Part shown: one piece after another, positions 44,070-53,565 of the stretch
Layout: every line of letters begins with the position of its first letter
How positions within the stretch are numbered: position 1 is the stretch's first letter
Assembly (NCBI GenBank): GCA_046351395.1
Contig: JAXLYP010000015.1
Coordinates: 186,001-250,000, forward strand
Origin: CAYYKK01 sp046351395
Lineage (GTDB): Bacteria > Myxococcota_A > Polyangia > Polyangiales > Polyangiaceae
Direction of reading: 5' to 3'
Length of the DNA: 64,000 bases
Notes under the pieces: model-generated
Database searches by the model: none
Seen by the model: only the letters and a program-made list of their open reading frames with translations
Told to the model about the DNA's origin: nothing
Made by a program: the position numbers and the translations under genes

Positions 44070-46838
44070 TCAACCCTCGAACTCGTAGTTCTGGAGGAGC
44101 ACGGTCTTCTCTCCGTCGCGCTCGACCGAGATGTCGTACTTCTTGCCGACGGGGACGTCTTCGAAGACGACGTCGGAGTACCCCTTGTCGTGGCGATCCT
44201 CGTCGCTCGTCGCCGTCTTCTCTTGGGAGAAGCTACCGTCGATCGCCTCGAGCTTGTACGCGTGCTCCCACTCCGTGTCGGTGTTCTCGTCCGCGTACAC
44301 GCGGAACGTGAACGGCGCCTTCATGACCTCGTCGTCGAACTTCTTGTCGTCGCGCTCGGCTCCGCCGTCCTTCAGGTTGATCGCCGAAGCCTTCACGTTG
44401 AACTCGCCCCCCGCCGCCATCTCGAGATCGGAGTCGGTGTTGACGAGGAGCTTGCCCCCGACGAGCGACACGGAGGCGCCCGCGCCGTCGTTCAGGGTGA
44501 TCATTCCCTTCGCGATCTTGATGAAGCACGCCCCCACCCGCACCACGAACGCCTCCGTCGGCGCGATGTCCGTCTTCTTGGACTCGATGCGCACGTCGGG
44601 CGACGCGAACACATGGGACGTGCGCGCGCTCGAAGAGAACGTTCCATGCGTCGCGAAGCGGTGGTCTTCGGTCGCGCTCGAATGAAACGTCCCGCGCGAG
44701 TGGAACGCGTGACCTCGATCGGCCACTGCGTGGAACGCTCCATGGGTGTGGTGACTCTGACCCCCGGAGACGGCGACCGACCGATCCCCCGTCACGTGGT
44801 GCGTCTCGTCGCCTTCGACCTGAGTCCTGAGATCCCCGAGCGTCGTCCCGTGCTCGTCGCCCTCCACCGTTCGGGTCTCGTCGCCCCGCACGGTGCGCGC
44901 CGCGCTCCCGCCGATCCGCGTCACGACGTCGCCCCCGATCGTCGTCGAGCGCGTCGTCCCTATCGTCGTGTCGCTCGCGCCGCCGATCTGGATCAGCCTG
45001 TCGCGCCCGACCCTCGAGATGTGGTCCTCGCCGACGGCCTCGCGGAGCTGGCGCTGCGCGTGGAGGTAGATCTCCTCTTTGCCCGCGAGATCTTGGAAGC
45101 GGATCTCGTTGTCGCCCGTCGCGGACGGCGAGCTCTGTGTCTTCAGCGTGCTCACCTCCGGCTCTTGGGCGGAGAGCGTCGGGATGGGGTTCTTCACGTT
45201 GTACACGCGGCCGACGATCACCGGATGGTCCGGGTCGCCGTTGGCGTACGCGACGAGGACCTCTTGGCCGACCCTCGGGATCATGAGTCCGCCGAAGCCT
45301 GCGCCCGCCCACGCCTGGGAGACGCGGATCCACTTCGACGACGGCCGCCCGTCCTCGCGCAAGTCCCATGGAAAGCGCACACGAACGCGCGCCCAATCAT
45401 CGGTGTGAATCTCCGTCTCCCCGGTCGATCCGCCCGCCTCGTCCGTGACGGTCGCGGACTGGACGCCGTCGACGCGCGGTCGTGGTGTCTCGAGCGCGGG
45501 GCGAAACGGAACGGCGCTCGGGAGCGACGCGAACCGCACGCGGAACGCTCCGGCTTCGCGCTCGGATCGGCCGTCGAACCCGAAGGGCACCTCGTCGAGC
45601 GCGGTGCCCCGGAAGGCGTGTTGGACGCCGTACGACTCGACGCGCACGACGAGGTGCTCGCCGCGCGCCGCGTCGCCGTCCGCCTCGATGTGGATGCGCC
45701 GGCCCACGGGAAGTCCGCGGACGCTCGCCGTCCCCTCACACAGTTGTCGCTCCGCATCGAACCGCTCGGCGCGGACGCGCGCTGGAGCGCTGCACGGATC
45801 CTCCCGCGGGTCTTCGTCTCGGGCGGGATATTCGTAGTGCGTCGACCAGGCACGCGCGGCCCCTCCCGTCCCCCCGGCGGGAGATCGGCCCTCGATCACG
45901 AGGCCCGCGCGGTGCCAATCGTAGTCGCGCATCGTCACCGCGCGGGCGCGCTCGCGCCGGATCGCGCGGAAGCTCCGAATCGCCGCCCGACGGTCGTCCG
46001 CTGCATGCGCGCCGCTCGACAGCATGTAGCGCGGCCTCGGGGGGAAGATGGATCGCAACCCCGGCTGGTCGGTGAGCCACATCACCAGGCGATTTTGCGC
46101 GTGCTCGAACGTGTAACTCAGCCCCTCCTCTTCCAAGAGGCGCGAGACGAACGCGAAGTCCGACTCGTTGTATTGGACGACGTAGTTGCGGATTCGCTTG
46201 TCGCGGAGGCGAGCGAGGGCCTCTCCGCGGACGATGTGCCACGCGAATCCCCACTCGGGGGGCGACCACAGCACGTCGCGGCCGACCCACTCGTCGGCGT
46301 CGCCAGGTGTTGCAATCAGCTGCAGCGCCCCAGGGACGCTGCGGCCAACCGTTCCGGAGAGCCCAGCGCCCGCGGAGAGCCCGGCGCCGCCACCCGCAGA
46401 CGACGTGGGGACAGCGCCGCGCAGCACCTCCCCGATGATGGCCTCGAGCGTGGTGTCCACGAACGTGCGGCAGTGCGTCCGGAACCGCGCGAGTTCGAAG
46501 GGGGGCGCGAGAACGATGCGGTAGAGCCGCAGCGTGGACGTCTGCTCGGTCGCCTCGGCCTCGAGGACGACGCCATGGCGCACGATGAACCCATCCCCGT
46601 GGTCGTGCGTCGCGACGAGCAACGCGGCCGGCGCGCCGATCAACGCGTCCAGATCGAGCGCGCTCGCATGGATCGGCTGGACGAGCGTCAGGGTGAAGCG
46701 ATAGGGGCGCGATATCTCCTCGACGCCGTGGAAGTCGACGACCTCGAGGGCGCCGTCCACGACGCCGTCGATCCACACCATGTAATCGGCCTCATTGCCC
46801 TTGCGTGTGTAGAGCGCTCGCGGCGTTGCTTGCGTCAT
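44070..46838 (-). CDS. vgrG: T6SS spike protein VgrG with C-terminal extension
   Basis: ATG 46838, after GGAGG, gives 922 residues. Residues 1-430: gp27-like VgrG domain (NYVVQYNESDFAFVSRLLEE, EEGLSYTFEH). About 475-546: OB-fold gp5-like region (VRVRFPWDLREDG, IPRVGQEVLVAYANGDPDHP, VIVGRVYN). About 590-820: the triple-stranded needle with repeated I-G-G / T-V-x-G-D units (TTIGGDVVTRIGGSAARTV). About 830-922: an added strand-rich domain (PFTFRVYADENTDTEWEHAY to LLQNYEFEG), not part of the usual spike, possibly a docking or effector module. It overlaps the upstream effector-like gene by four bases (ATGA). Confidence 0.92.
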   Translation of the reverse strand: MTQATPRALYTRKGNEADYMVWIDGVVDGALEVVDFHGVEEISRPYRFTLTLVQPIHASALDLDALIGAPAALLVATHDHGDGFIVRHGVVLEAEATEQTSTLRLYRIVLAPPFELARFRTHCRTFVDTTLEAIIGEVLRGAVPTSSAGGGAGLSAGAGLSGTVGRSVPGALQLIATPGDADEWVGRDVLWSPPEWGFAWHIVRGEALARLRDKRIRNYVVQYNESDFAFVSRLLEEEGLSYTFEHAQNRLVMWLTDQPGLRSIFPPRPRYMLSSGAHAADDRRAAIRSFRAIRRERARAVTMRDYDWHRAGLVIEGRSPAGGTGGAARAWSTHYEYPARDEDPREDPCSAPARVRAERFDAERQLCEGTASVRGLPVGRRIHIEADGDAARGEHLVVRVESYGVQHAFRGTALDEVPFGFDGRSEREAGAFRVRFASLPSAVPFRPALETPRPRVDGVQSATVTDEAGGSTGETEIHTDDWARVRVRFPWDLREDGRPSSKWIRVSQAWAGAGFGGLMIPRVGQEVLVAYANGDPDHPVIVGRVYNVKNPIPTLSAQEPEVSTLKTQSSPSATGDNEIRFQDLAGKEEIYLHAQRQLREAVGEDHISRVGRDRLIQIGGASDTTIGTTRSTTIGGDVVTRIGGSAARTVRGDETRTVEGDEHGTTLGDLRTQVEGDETHHVTGDRSVAVSGGQSHHTHGAFHAVADRGHAFHSRGTFHSSATEDHRFATHGTFSSSARTSHVFASPDVRIESKKTDIAPTEAFVVRVGACFIKIAKGMITLNDGAGASVSLVGGKLLVNTDSDLEMAAGGEFNVKASAINLKDGGAERDDKKFDDEVMKAPFTFRVYADENTDTEWEHAYKLEAIDGSFSQEKTATSDEDRHDKGYSDVVFEDVPVGKKYDISVERDGEKTVLLQNYEFEG

Positions 46839-48646
46839 GGTCGGCCTCCGCTGGGTTTGGCGTTCGGACCCTTGAGAGCGGGCTCCGCCGCCTCCTGCTC
46901 CTTCTCGGCCTTCGGGTCTTTGCCCATGGGGAAGAGCTCCGGGAAGCAACACCGGAGGCGCGCCATCCCTCCCCACTCCTTGAAGCGCTTCCTCGCCGCC
47001 TTGTCGATGTCGGCGTTGGTGAGCTCCGCGTAAGGGATGGGGAGGTGAGAACCCTCGAACGCGACGTAGCCGAGCCGCGCCGTGTGGATGCCATGCTCCG
47101 TCTGGTATTCGCTGAACTTCGTGAGGTTGCGGCTGGGATCCTTGCCGCTGCCGAGCTTGTACGCGAGCATCGGTGACCCCTCGCCGACGGACCTCTGGCC
47201 CCCCACGTCGAACACGACGGCCGACGCCATACGCGGCGCCTTCCCAGGGGGCGCCCAGCAAACGACCCCGATGCTGCCGAGGATGTGGGTGTCCGCCTTG
47301 TGGAATTTCGCGGCGATGCTGAAGCCAGAGACGATCAGCGGGTTGACCGCCACCTTCGTCCCGCGCGGCGTGAAGTAGCCCGTATAAGGCCCCTCCGTCT
47401 GGATCTTCGGCCGGCCCTGATGGTCGAACTTGATGCCATCCCAATGCGCGAGGTTGCCATCGGAGTCGGGGGAAGGATGGTACGCGGCGGACGCCAGGCC
47501 ATCGGCGAATCCGCCGAACTTCGTCGGCACCTGGCCTTCGGGGACGTGTTCGGGGATTTGCGCGAGGTTCAAGCGGAACGTCGTCACGTCCACCGGGCCG
47601 TCTTTGCCGGCGACCCAAACGATCGTGTTGTTTCCGGGCACGGCCCGCTCGACCTGGATGACCTTGCCATCTTTGCCTTTGACGGGCTTCTTGTCCTTGC
47701 CGATCTTGTCCACCTTGACGATGTTGAGCGCTCCCTTGTCGGTGTAGTACGGGGCGTACTTCGTCTTCAGGTACCCCATGTTCATCTTGTCGGCGGACGG
47801 GGCGTACGAGTTTGGCGCGCCGTCGACGTCGGTCGAGAGGCCGCCGCGGTAGAAATAGGCCCCGTCGAGGCGGTGGAGCGGTGTGTTGAGAGGTCCCGTC
47901 GCGACGTGCGCGGCGAGCTGTACGCAGCTCTTCAGCGTCATCACGTGCGCCGCGGCGAGCCGTTCGAAGTCCTTGCCGAAGTCCGGGCCGAATCGCCGGA
48001 CTTGGGCCTCCGCGGCAGCGAGGTGGGCCGTCGCCCCATGCTGGGTCTCGAGCGCCTCGGTCTTCTTGTCCTTCTGTTTGCCCTTGCGGCCTTTGCCCCC
48101 CTTCTTCGGCGCATGTTTGCTGGCCTTCTTGTCCCCGGCCTTCTTGTCCGCTGCTTTCCCGTCCTTGGCTTGGCTCGCGGCCTCTTCGTCTTCGATGGCC
48201 TTCACCGCCGCGTCCGCGGCCTTCTTGTCCGCCTTCGCCTTCTCGAGCTGCGCCGCGGCCTGCGCGCGGAGCGCGTCGATCCTCACGTGCGAGTGCCAGA
48301 CGCCATATGTCTGCTTCTCGATGAACGGCCGTGGTTTCGGCGTCGGGGCCTTCGGGTCGTCGCTCCGCGCGGCGTCGTAGGCCTGCCCGTTCTCGTCGAG
48401 GACCCACTCCTCGACCTTCGCGTTCGGCGTCGACTCCTGCACGTAGAGCCACGTCTGGCCTTCCTCGTCGAGCCACTCGGCGGAGAGGTCCTTCGCGGCG
48501 CCGTGGACGACGGAGTCGCCCGTCGAGACGTCCGCGGACGAGGCGACCCACGTCGGCCCCTTCTCGGGCTTGCGGAAGCCTTCGTTTTGGAAGTGCACGC
48601 GGAACTGCGGGTAGAGGGTCGAGACGGCCGGGGGCGGATCAGCCAT
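46835..48646 (-). CDS. Putative VgrG-linked T6SS effector (GH75 chitosanase-like end)
   Basis: ATG 48646 gives 603 residues. Residues 1-115 are soluble strand/helix sequence (LYPQFRVHFQNEGFRKPEKG, GQTWLYVQESTPNAKVEEWV). About 120-190 is a Lys/Ala/Glu-rich linker (KKGGKGRKGKQKDKK). The C-terminal 330 residues include YAPYYTDKGALNIVKVDKIG, a FDVGGQRSVGEGSPMLAYKL segment resembling the D-x-G...GEGS motif of GH75 chitosanases and related glycan hydrolases, and RLRCCFPELFP. Glycan hydrolysis of the target wall is a reasonable guess, not proven. Coupled to VgrG by a four-base overlap, as effector-spike pairs often are. Confidence 0.65.
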   Translation of the reverse strand: MADPPPAVSTLYPQFRVHFQNEGFRKPEKGPTWVASSADVSTGDSVVHGAAKDLSAEWLDEEGQTWLYVQESTPNAKVEEWVLDENGQAYDAARSDDPKAPTPKPRPFIEKQTYGVWHSHVRIDALRAQAAAQLEKAKADKKAADAAVKAIEDEEAASQAKDGKAADKKAGDKKASKHAPKKGGKGRKGKQKDKKTEALETQHGATAHLAAAEAQVRRFGPDFGKDFERLAAAHVMTLKSCVQLAAHVATGPLNTPLHRLDGAYFYRGGLSTDVDGAPNSYAPSADKMNMGYLKTKYAPYYTDKGALNIVKVDKIGKDKKPVKGKDGKVIQVERAVPGNNTIVWVAGKDGPVDVTTFRLNLAQIPEHVPEGQVPTKFGGFADGLASAAYHPSPDSDGNLAHWDGIKFDHQGRPKIQTEGPYTGYFTPRGTKVAVNPLIVSGFSIAAKFHKADTHILGSIGVVCWAPPGKAPRMASAVVFDVGGQRSVGEGSPMLAYKLGSGKDPSRNLTKFSEYQTEHGIHTARLGYVAFEGSHLPIPYAELTNADIDKAARKRFKEWGGMARLRCCFPELFPMGKDPKAEKEQEAAEPALKGPNAKPSGGRP

Positions 48647-48749
48647 TCGCGGGAGGTTACGACATAGGGGCTCGCCGCATCCACCCGCGGGCGCGTGGAC
48701 ATCGTGCGAATGGGGTATGCTGGAGCGAACCCGACGGAGCCGAGTGGGG

Positions 48750-49847
48750 ATGGAATCCGATGCCAAGCCGTCCAAGCCAGGATCGTCCGATCCTCCCGAA
48801 GCAGGGGGACCGCCTCGCCTGTTGTCGTTCGACGAGTGGGCGAGGCTGAGCGCCCGATGCACCAAGAAGGGGCCCGCCGAGGCGTCCGAGATCTTGGCGG
48901 CGGCGAGCGTCTCGGAGCCGCACTTTCAGCGCTCCGACAAGGTCCACCGCGCGTCGCTCGACGCCGATCTTGCGGAAGGCAAGACCCAGCGCGCCGAGCG
49001 TTACGCCGCGCTCTGCGCCGACGAGGCGGATGCCGCGCGCAACGCCGCGATCGCGCGCGAGCGCGCCCTCGCTCGGCCCCTTCCCACCTCCGGGCTGCGC
49101 GAGGCACCCGTCGACGTTGGTCGCGTCGCGATCCCTTCGTTCATGCTGGAAGCGCAGCCCGTCGGGGGGCAGCTCCGAAGCCCCGGCGCCTCGAGCGCTG
49201 CGGCGCCTCTCGGGTTGGCTGGGGCCGTGTTGCCTCGCACCCCGATCGCCATCGTCGAGGCGCCGGTTGCATCCAGGGCGGAAACGACGCTGGATCTCGG
49301 GGATGTCGCGCTCGCGCTCGAGGGCGACGCGAAGCTACCGTTCGTCGAGGCGAAATCGGAGCGGCACGAGGCCGCCGACCCCGCGGAGGGCGCTGTCGCC
49401 TCGACGCGCCCTCCCGTCGCATCTCCAGCGAACGTCGCGGCCGTGCGCGTCGTCGCGCCGGCCAGCGCTGCGGTCGGTGAGACAGTCGATCTCGGCGATC
49501 TCTCTGCGCTCGACCCGGCGGCCTCTCGCGCGGTCGAGCCTCCCGCCTCGACGCGCATGGAGCCTGTGCCGATCAGCGTGTCGCAACCCGCCGCGCCCGC
49601 CCGCGCCGAGCCGGTGGTCGAGCGGATCGAGGGTCTCACGCTCGAGCAGTACGCTTACCTGTGCGTGGAGCTCTCGATGTACCCGAAGAACCCCGCACCC
49701 GTGTTGTCGCGCTATGGGCTCGCGTTGAGCGCGCAGGCCGCCGTCGAGTCCGGGTGGGACGCGCGGCTCGAGCGGGACCCAGCCCAGAAGCAGCGCTTTC
49801 GAGAGACGTTCGTGAAGTATTCGGCGTGGCTCCGGAGCCGCGGTTGA
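48750..49847 (+). CDS. Protein with two copies of a helical domain, T6SS module
   Basis: ATG 48750 gives 365 residues. Residues about 23-95 (LLSFDEWARLSARCTKKGPA, ASLDADLAEGKTQRAERYAA) and the last 75 (LTLEQYAYLCVELSMYPKNP, GWDARLERDPAQKQRFRETF) share the pattern [FL]xxWAxLxx....AExLxxxGLxxxxxxxxxxxWxxxLxxDxxxxxRFxxxx, so the domain is duplicated; between them is a long Ala/Val/Pro/Glu linker. I know of this helical repeat in T6SS-adjacent myxobacterial proteins but have no function for it. It sits between the effector-like gene (divergent, 103 bp) and the kinase gene (convergent, 3 bp). Confidence 0.65.
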   Translation: MESDAKPSKPGSSDPPEAGGPPRLLSFDEWARLSARCTKKGPAEASEILAAASVSEPHFQRSDKVHRASLDADLAEGKTQRAERYAALCADEADAARNAAIARERALARPLPTSGLREAPVDVGRVAIPSFMLEAQPVGGQLRSPGASSAAAPLGLAGAVLPRTPIAIVEAPVASRAETTLDLGDVALALEGDAKLPFVEAKSERHEAADPAEGAVASTRPPVASPANVAAVRVVAPASAAVGETVDLGDLSALDPAASRAVEPPASTRMEPVPISVSQPAAPARAEPVVERIEGLTLEQYAYLCVELSMYPKNPAPVLSRYGLALSAQAAVESGWDARLERDPAQKQRFRETFVKYSAWLRSRG

Positions 49848-49850
49848 CGG

Positions 49851-51698
49851 CTACTTCGCCTTGATGAAGCGACCGTCGAGGTCGAAGTCCGACTCCGCGT
49901 CGAGCCTGGCGCCGGTGTTCGTGGACATGATGCGAAAGACGGGCTTGTCGGTGTTCGACAATGCCTTGAACGGCACGATCATGATCCGAGTGACGTAGGC
50001 GTCGCTCCCGTTCGGCGCGAGCGCCGCCTTCACCATCTCGGGAAGGAGATCGAAGCGGACAGCGCCGAGATCGACGCTCTCCGTCGTGGACCAGGGGTCC
50101 TGCGGGCCGGTCTTCGTGAGCTTGCCATCGCGGAGCGTCCACGCGTTGTATTGGCCCTTCGGCTCTTCGATGACGAACGTCACGTTGTCTGCACGCATGT
50201 CGACCTCGAAGACGCGCCCCGTGGGTACTGTCGCCTTCACGATCGACGCGAGCGACGTCGCGTCCGCGAAGTAGTTGACGCTCGTCGTGGAAGGGATCGG
50301 CGCCGCCGACGGGGGCGCCTTCATCACGGGCGGCGATGAAGCAACCGACGGAGGTGACCGGGGCGGGGGCTTGTCGGTGGTCGCGGCGCTCTCTCTCGTG
50401 CTCGCCGAGGCCTCCGGCGTCGGCGCGTTGGGTGTCGAATGCGTCACGATGAGCGCGACCGTCACGGCACCGCCTATTGCGACGACACCCGCGGCGGCGG
50501 CGATCGCGATGCCGGCGCGGCTGCGTTGCGTGGGCCGCGGGGTGGTGACAGGCACGCTCGCGACGAGCGGCGCGGGAGAGGGCGCGGCGGGGACGAAAGG
50601 GCGTGGTGCGTCGGGAGCCGCCAACGCGTCGGCGCGAGGGGCGTTCCACCCCTGTTGCGAGACCGCGACGGGAGCGCTCGGCGCCGGCTGAAACGCGGAG
50701 TTTTGTGTCTGCGTCGCGGCGCCGCTGGGGGGCGCGCCGACCTGTGTCGGCTGGGCCGACGCCGCGAGGGTGGGCTGCGCGAGCGTGGCGGTCGCCGGGC
50801 GGAGCGGCGCGGGCGCGGCGACCGACGCCGGCGCTCGCAGGATCTCGGCGAGCGCGGCGACCTCTGCGCGCGCGCTCTCGAACCGGCTCGCAGGATCGGC
50901 GGCGACCGCGCGGCGGAACCACGCGTCAAAGCCGCTTGGGAGCCGTACGCCCTTGCGACGAAGCGCGCGCGCGCTCGCCGGCTCGACCGCGCCCGCGATC
51001 ACCTGCTTCAGCGCGGGCAAGAGCGAGTCGTGCGCGGTCGCGTCCTCGAGCCAATAGGGCTCCCCGACGAGCATGACGTACGCGAGGTGCCCGAGCGCGT
51101 AGAGATCGGCGCGCACGCTGATGTCGCCGCGTCCGAGGATCTGCTCGGGCGCCATGTAGAGCGGCGTCCCGAGCGCACGCGTCTTCTTCTCGACGTCGCC
51201 GCCGCTCACCTTCGCGATGCCGAAGTCGAGGATGCGCACGCTCGTCGAACCGTCCTCGCGCCGGACCAGGAACACGTTCGCAGGTTTGATGTCGCGGTGA
51301 ATGATCCGCTTCTCGTGGGTCTTCTCGAGCGCGCTCGCCATCTGGGAGAGGACCAGGAGCGTCTCGTCGACCGTCATCGCGCGCCGAGCGAGCGCGTCGT
51401 CGAGCTCCTCGCCGTCGAGCAACTCCATGACGAGGAAGGGCGCGTCGCCCTCCATGCCTGCGTCGAAGATGCGAACGAGGTGCTCGCTCTCGACCTCGCC
51501 CGTCACGCTCGCCTCCTGGGCGAAGCGGGCGCGCTGATCCGCGTTCTCGAGGAGCGAGGACTTCAACACCTTGAGGGCGCGTCGCCCTCTCGTCCGCTCG
51601 TCGACGACCTCGTAGACTTCGCCCATCCCGCCGGTCTTGAGCGCGCGGACGACGCGGTACCGGCCTTGAAACAAGGCGTTCGGTGAGAGCGTCGACAT
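49851..51698 (-). CDS. Membrane Ser/Thr protein kinase, T6SS-adjacent
   Basis: ATG 51698 gives 615 residues. Kinase domain about 13-275: Gly loop ALKTGGMGEVYEVVD, Lys 43, HRDIKPAN at 134-141, DFG at 158-160, APE near 183. A 110-residue Ala/Pro linker leads to one membrane helix (about 400-425, IAIAAAAGVVAIGGAVTVAL) and an extracytoplasmic domain (about 470-615) with strands around SIVKATVPTGRVFEVDMRAD. T6SS clusters commonly carry a kinase (PpkA-type) that triggers assembly; location next to the VgrG module makes such a role possible. All catalytic residues are intact. The codons before 51698 are not convincing. Confidence 0.85.
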   Translation of the reverse strand: MSTLSPNALFQGRYRVVRALKTGGMGEVYEVVDERTRGRRALKVLKSSLLENADQRARFAQEASVTGEVESEHLVRIFDAGMEGDAPFLVMELLDGEELDDALARRAMTVDETLLVLSQMASALEKTHEKRIIHRDIKPANVFLVRREDGSTSVRILDFGIAKVSGGDVEKKTRALGTPLYMAPEQILGRGDISVRADLYALGHLAYVMLVGEPYWLEDATAHDSLLPALKQVIAGAVEPASARALRRKGVRLPSGFDAWFRRAVAADPASRFESARAEVAALAEILRAPASVAAPAPLRPATATLAQPTLAASAQPTQVGAPPSGAATQTQNSAFQPAPSAPVAVSQQGWNAPRADALAAPDAPRPFVPAAPSPAPLVASVPVTTPRPTQRSRAGIAIAAAAGVVAIGGAVTVALIVTHSTPNAPTPEASASTRESAATTDKPPPRSPPSVASSPPVMKAPPSAAPIPSTTSVNYFADATSLASIVKATVPTGRVFEVDMRADNVTFVIEEPKGQYNAWTLRDGKLTKTGPQDPWSTTESVDLGAVRFDLLPEMVKAALAPNGSDAYVTRIMIVPFKALSNTDKPVFRIMSTNTGARLDAESDFDLDGRFIKAK

Positions 51699-51725
51699 CG
51701 CGCGATGATGACGCATCGTGGTCGG

Positions 51726-52109
51726 TCAGGGAAGTTGATCGACGCTCACGCGAGGGCGCGCCGCACGGGCGCCATTGGCATCGCGCCGATGGGCTGCCAG
51801 CGGCCGTCCTCGGGCGCGCGCGGTGGCGTGCTTGCCCTCGTGGCCGCGAACGCGCTTGAGCTTCTCGACCGCAGGCTCTTCCCGGCGGCGATCGTGTCGA
51901 CGGGCGCCATCGCGCTCCTTTCGTCGGGACGCCAACACGCGGGCGAGAATTTCTCCGATTCTGCTGGAGATGCGCGACCCGCGCTGCCACGGCCGATACA
52001 TATGTCCGACGAGCTCGATCGCAACATCGCGGCGGACGCCGAGAGCGTCCTCTCGAGCAAATGTCTTGCACACAGTCGGCGCCACTTCGTCGGCGAGGTG
52101 GAGAACCAT
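51726..52109 (-). CDS. Small hypothetical protein (127 aa)
   Basis: ATG 52109 gives MVLHLADEVAPTVCKTFARE, DVAIELVGHMYRPWQRGSRI and a basic C-terminal half (RRKERDGARRHDRRREEPAV). Early part is natural in composition, late part is Arg-rich and could be translation past the true end. No family. It lies upstream of the kinase gene on the same strand, 27 bp away. Confidence 0.35.
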   Translation of the reverse strand: MVLHLADEVAPTVCKTFAREDALGVRRDVAIELVGHMYRPWQRGSRISSRIGEILARVLASRRKERDGARRHDRRREEPAVEKLKRVRGHEGKHATARARGRPLAAHRRDANGARAARPRVSVDQLP

Positions 52110-52222
52110 CGCTTGGTCACGCGGCGGGATGCCACCGGAGTCCCGCCACCATCGACGTGGCCTATGGCTCTCATCACGACCGGACGCATGACCGGGCTGC
52201 GCGCCGCGGTATGCTCGAGGGC

Positions 52223-53512
52223 ATGCGCTTCCTCTCTTGGTGTGTCGCGGGCCCGCTCGTCGCAGCCGCGTCGCTCGTCGGTTGCATCGAGGTCTCCGCC
52301 TCCGGCGCTGGCGGGCACGCTGGGACGGCCTCGAGCTCGACCGACGCGAGCTCGACCGACGCGAGTTCGACCGTCACGTCGAGCAGCTCGGGCGGACCGC
52401 CGATCGCGTGCGCGTCCCTCACGAAGGCGTCTGACGACGTGATGATCGCCGAGGCCCTCTCCGCCCCCGCCGCGCTGACGTGGTTCGGGGATCGGTTCCT
52501 CGCGTCGTTCACGCTGCAGCCCCCCAGCCCCCACACTGCGAGCGGCCGCGCGGTGGGCCTCTCGCCGTCGAGCGCCGTGCTCACGCCGCCCGGGGTCATC
52601 GACTACGGCCTGCCGACGAGCGATTGCTTCGATCCGATGACGGCGGTCGGTCCGTCGGGCGCGGTCGCGGTGTGGTCGGATCGGCGCGACGCCGACTACG
52701 AGATCTACGCGAGCGCACTCGACGCGACCGGCGCGAAGGTCGGCGTGGACGTGCGCGTCACGGACGCGCCCGAGTTCTCCATCTACCCGGTGGTCGCCGC
52801 GCAAGCCGACGGGTTCGTCGCCGCGTGGCAGGACGGGCGGGACGGCGCCTTCCAGGTGTACGCGCAGCGCGTGGACGGGAGCGCGCAGCTCGTCGGCGAG
52901 AACGTGAAGATCTCGAACGACACGCTCCCATGTGAATCCCCGACGATCGCCGCGTCGCCGGCGAGCGTCGCGATCGCGTACACGCGGAGCGACACGTTCG
53001 TGCGGGGCCTCGTGCTCTCCGTGTGGAAGCCCGACCTGAGCGCGGCGCTCGCGTCCGTCCCGGTCTCGAGTTCGCAGTCCGAGAAGGGACCACCCGCGAT
53101 CGTGTGGACGGGGGACCGCTACGTCGTCGCCTGGGACGAGCGGGGGGTCGGGGCGCCCGGGATCTACGCGGCGAGCTTCACGGCGGACGGCGCGCCGCTC
53201 GCGCCGGCGACGCGCGTCCTCGACGCCGGGACGCACCAGCTCCGGTACGTGTCGCTCGCCGTCGTCGGCGATCACGTCGCCCTCGCGTACGCGAGCAACC
53301 AGGACGAGAACCAGGGCTACAAGGTCTACGCCACGCTCCTGAGGTTCGACCTCGCGAGCTCGGCGCCGGAGGTGCGCGTCACGAGCGCGCCGAGCGACAG
53401 CGTGGCGCCGACCCTCGCCGTCAGCGCCTCGGGGGATCTCGGGGTGCTCTATCGGGACGAGCGCGACGGCGACCAGCGCGTGTACTTCAGCGCGCTCGCG
53501 TGCACGCCGTGA
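52223..53512 (+). CDS. Surface lipoprotein, beta-propeller-like repeats
   Basis: ATG 52223 gives 429 residues: signal MRFLSWCVAGPLVAAASLVG with Cys lipobox, a Ser/Thr linker, then about eight strand units with the recurring V(A/V)WxDxRDGxxxVYA pattern (AVAVWSDRRDADYEIYASAL, GFVAAWQDGRDGAFQVYAQR, YVVAWDERGVGAPGIYAASF, LGVLYRDERDGDQRVYFSAL). Same repeat style as in the large lipoprotein at 10371. Probably a ligand-binding propeller on the cell surface. A second ATG 12 bp upstream is possible. Confidence 0.8.
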   Translation: MRFLSWCVAGPLVAAASLVGCIEVSASGAGGHAGTASSSTDASSTDASSTVTSSSSGGPPIACASLTKASDDVMIAEALSAPAALTWFGDRFLASFTLQPPSPHTASGRAVGLSPSSAVLTPPGVIDYGLPTSDCFDPMTAVGPSGAVAVWSDRRDADYEIYASALDATGAKVGVDVRVTDAPEFSIYPVVAAQADGFVAAWQDGRDGAFQVYAQRVDGSAQLVGENVKISNDTLPCESPTIAASPASVAIAYTRSDTFVRGLVLSVWKPDLSAALASVPVSSSQSEKGPPAIVWTGDRYVVAWDERGVGAPGIYAASFTADGAPLAPATRVLDAGTHQLRYVSLAVVGDHVALAYASNQDENQGYKVYATLLRFDLASSAPEVRVTSAPSDSVAPTLAVSASGDLGVLYRDERDGDQRVYFSALACTP

Positions 53513-53565
53513 CGGTCGGGACACCCGGTAGCGCGGTCCCGCGCGTCGTGGCGGCGACGTCCGAA

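Noticed and set aside
44058..47033. 991-codon plus-strand ORF
   Set aside because: Antisense of VgrG, rich in Arg/His/Val as expected of shadow frames.
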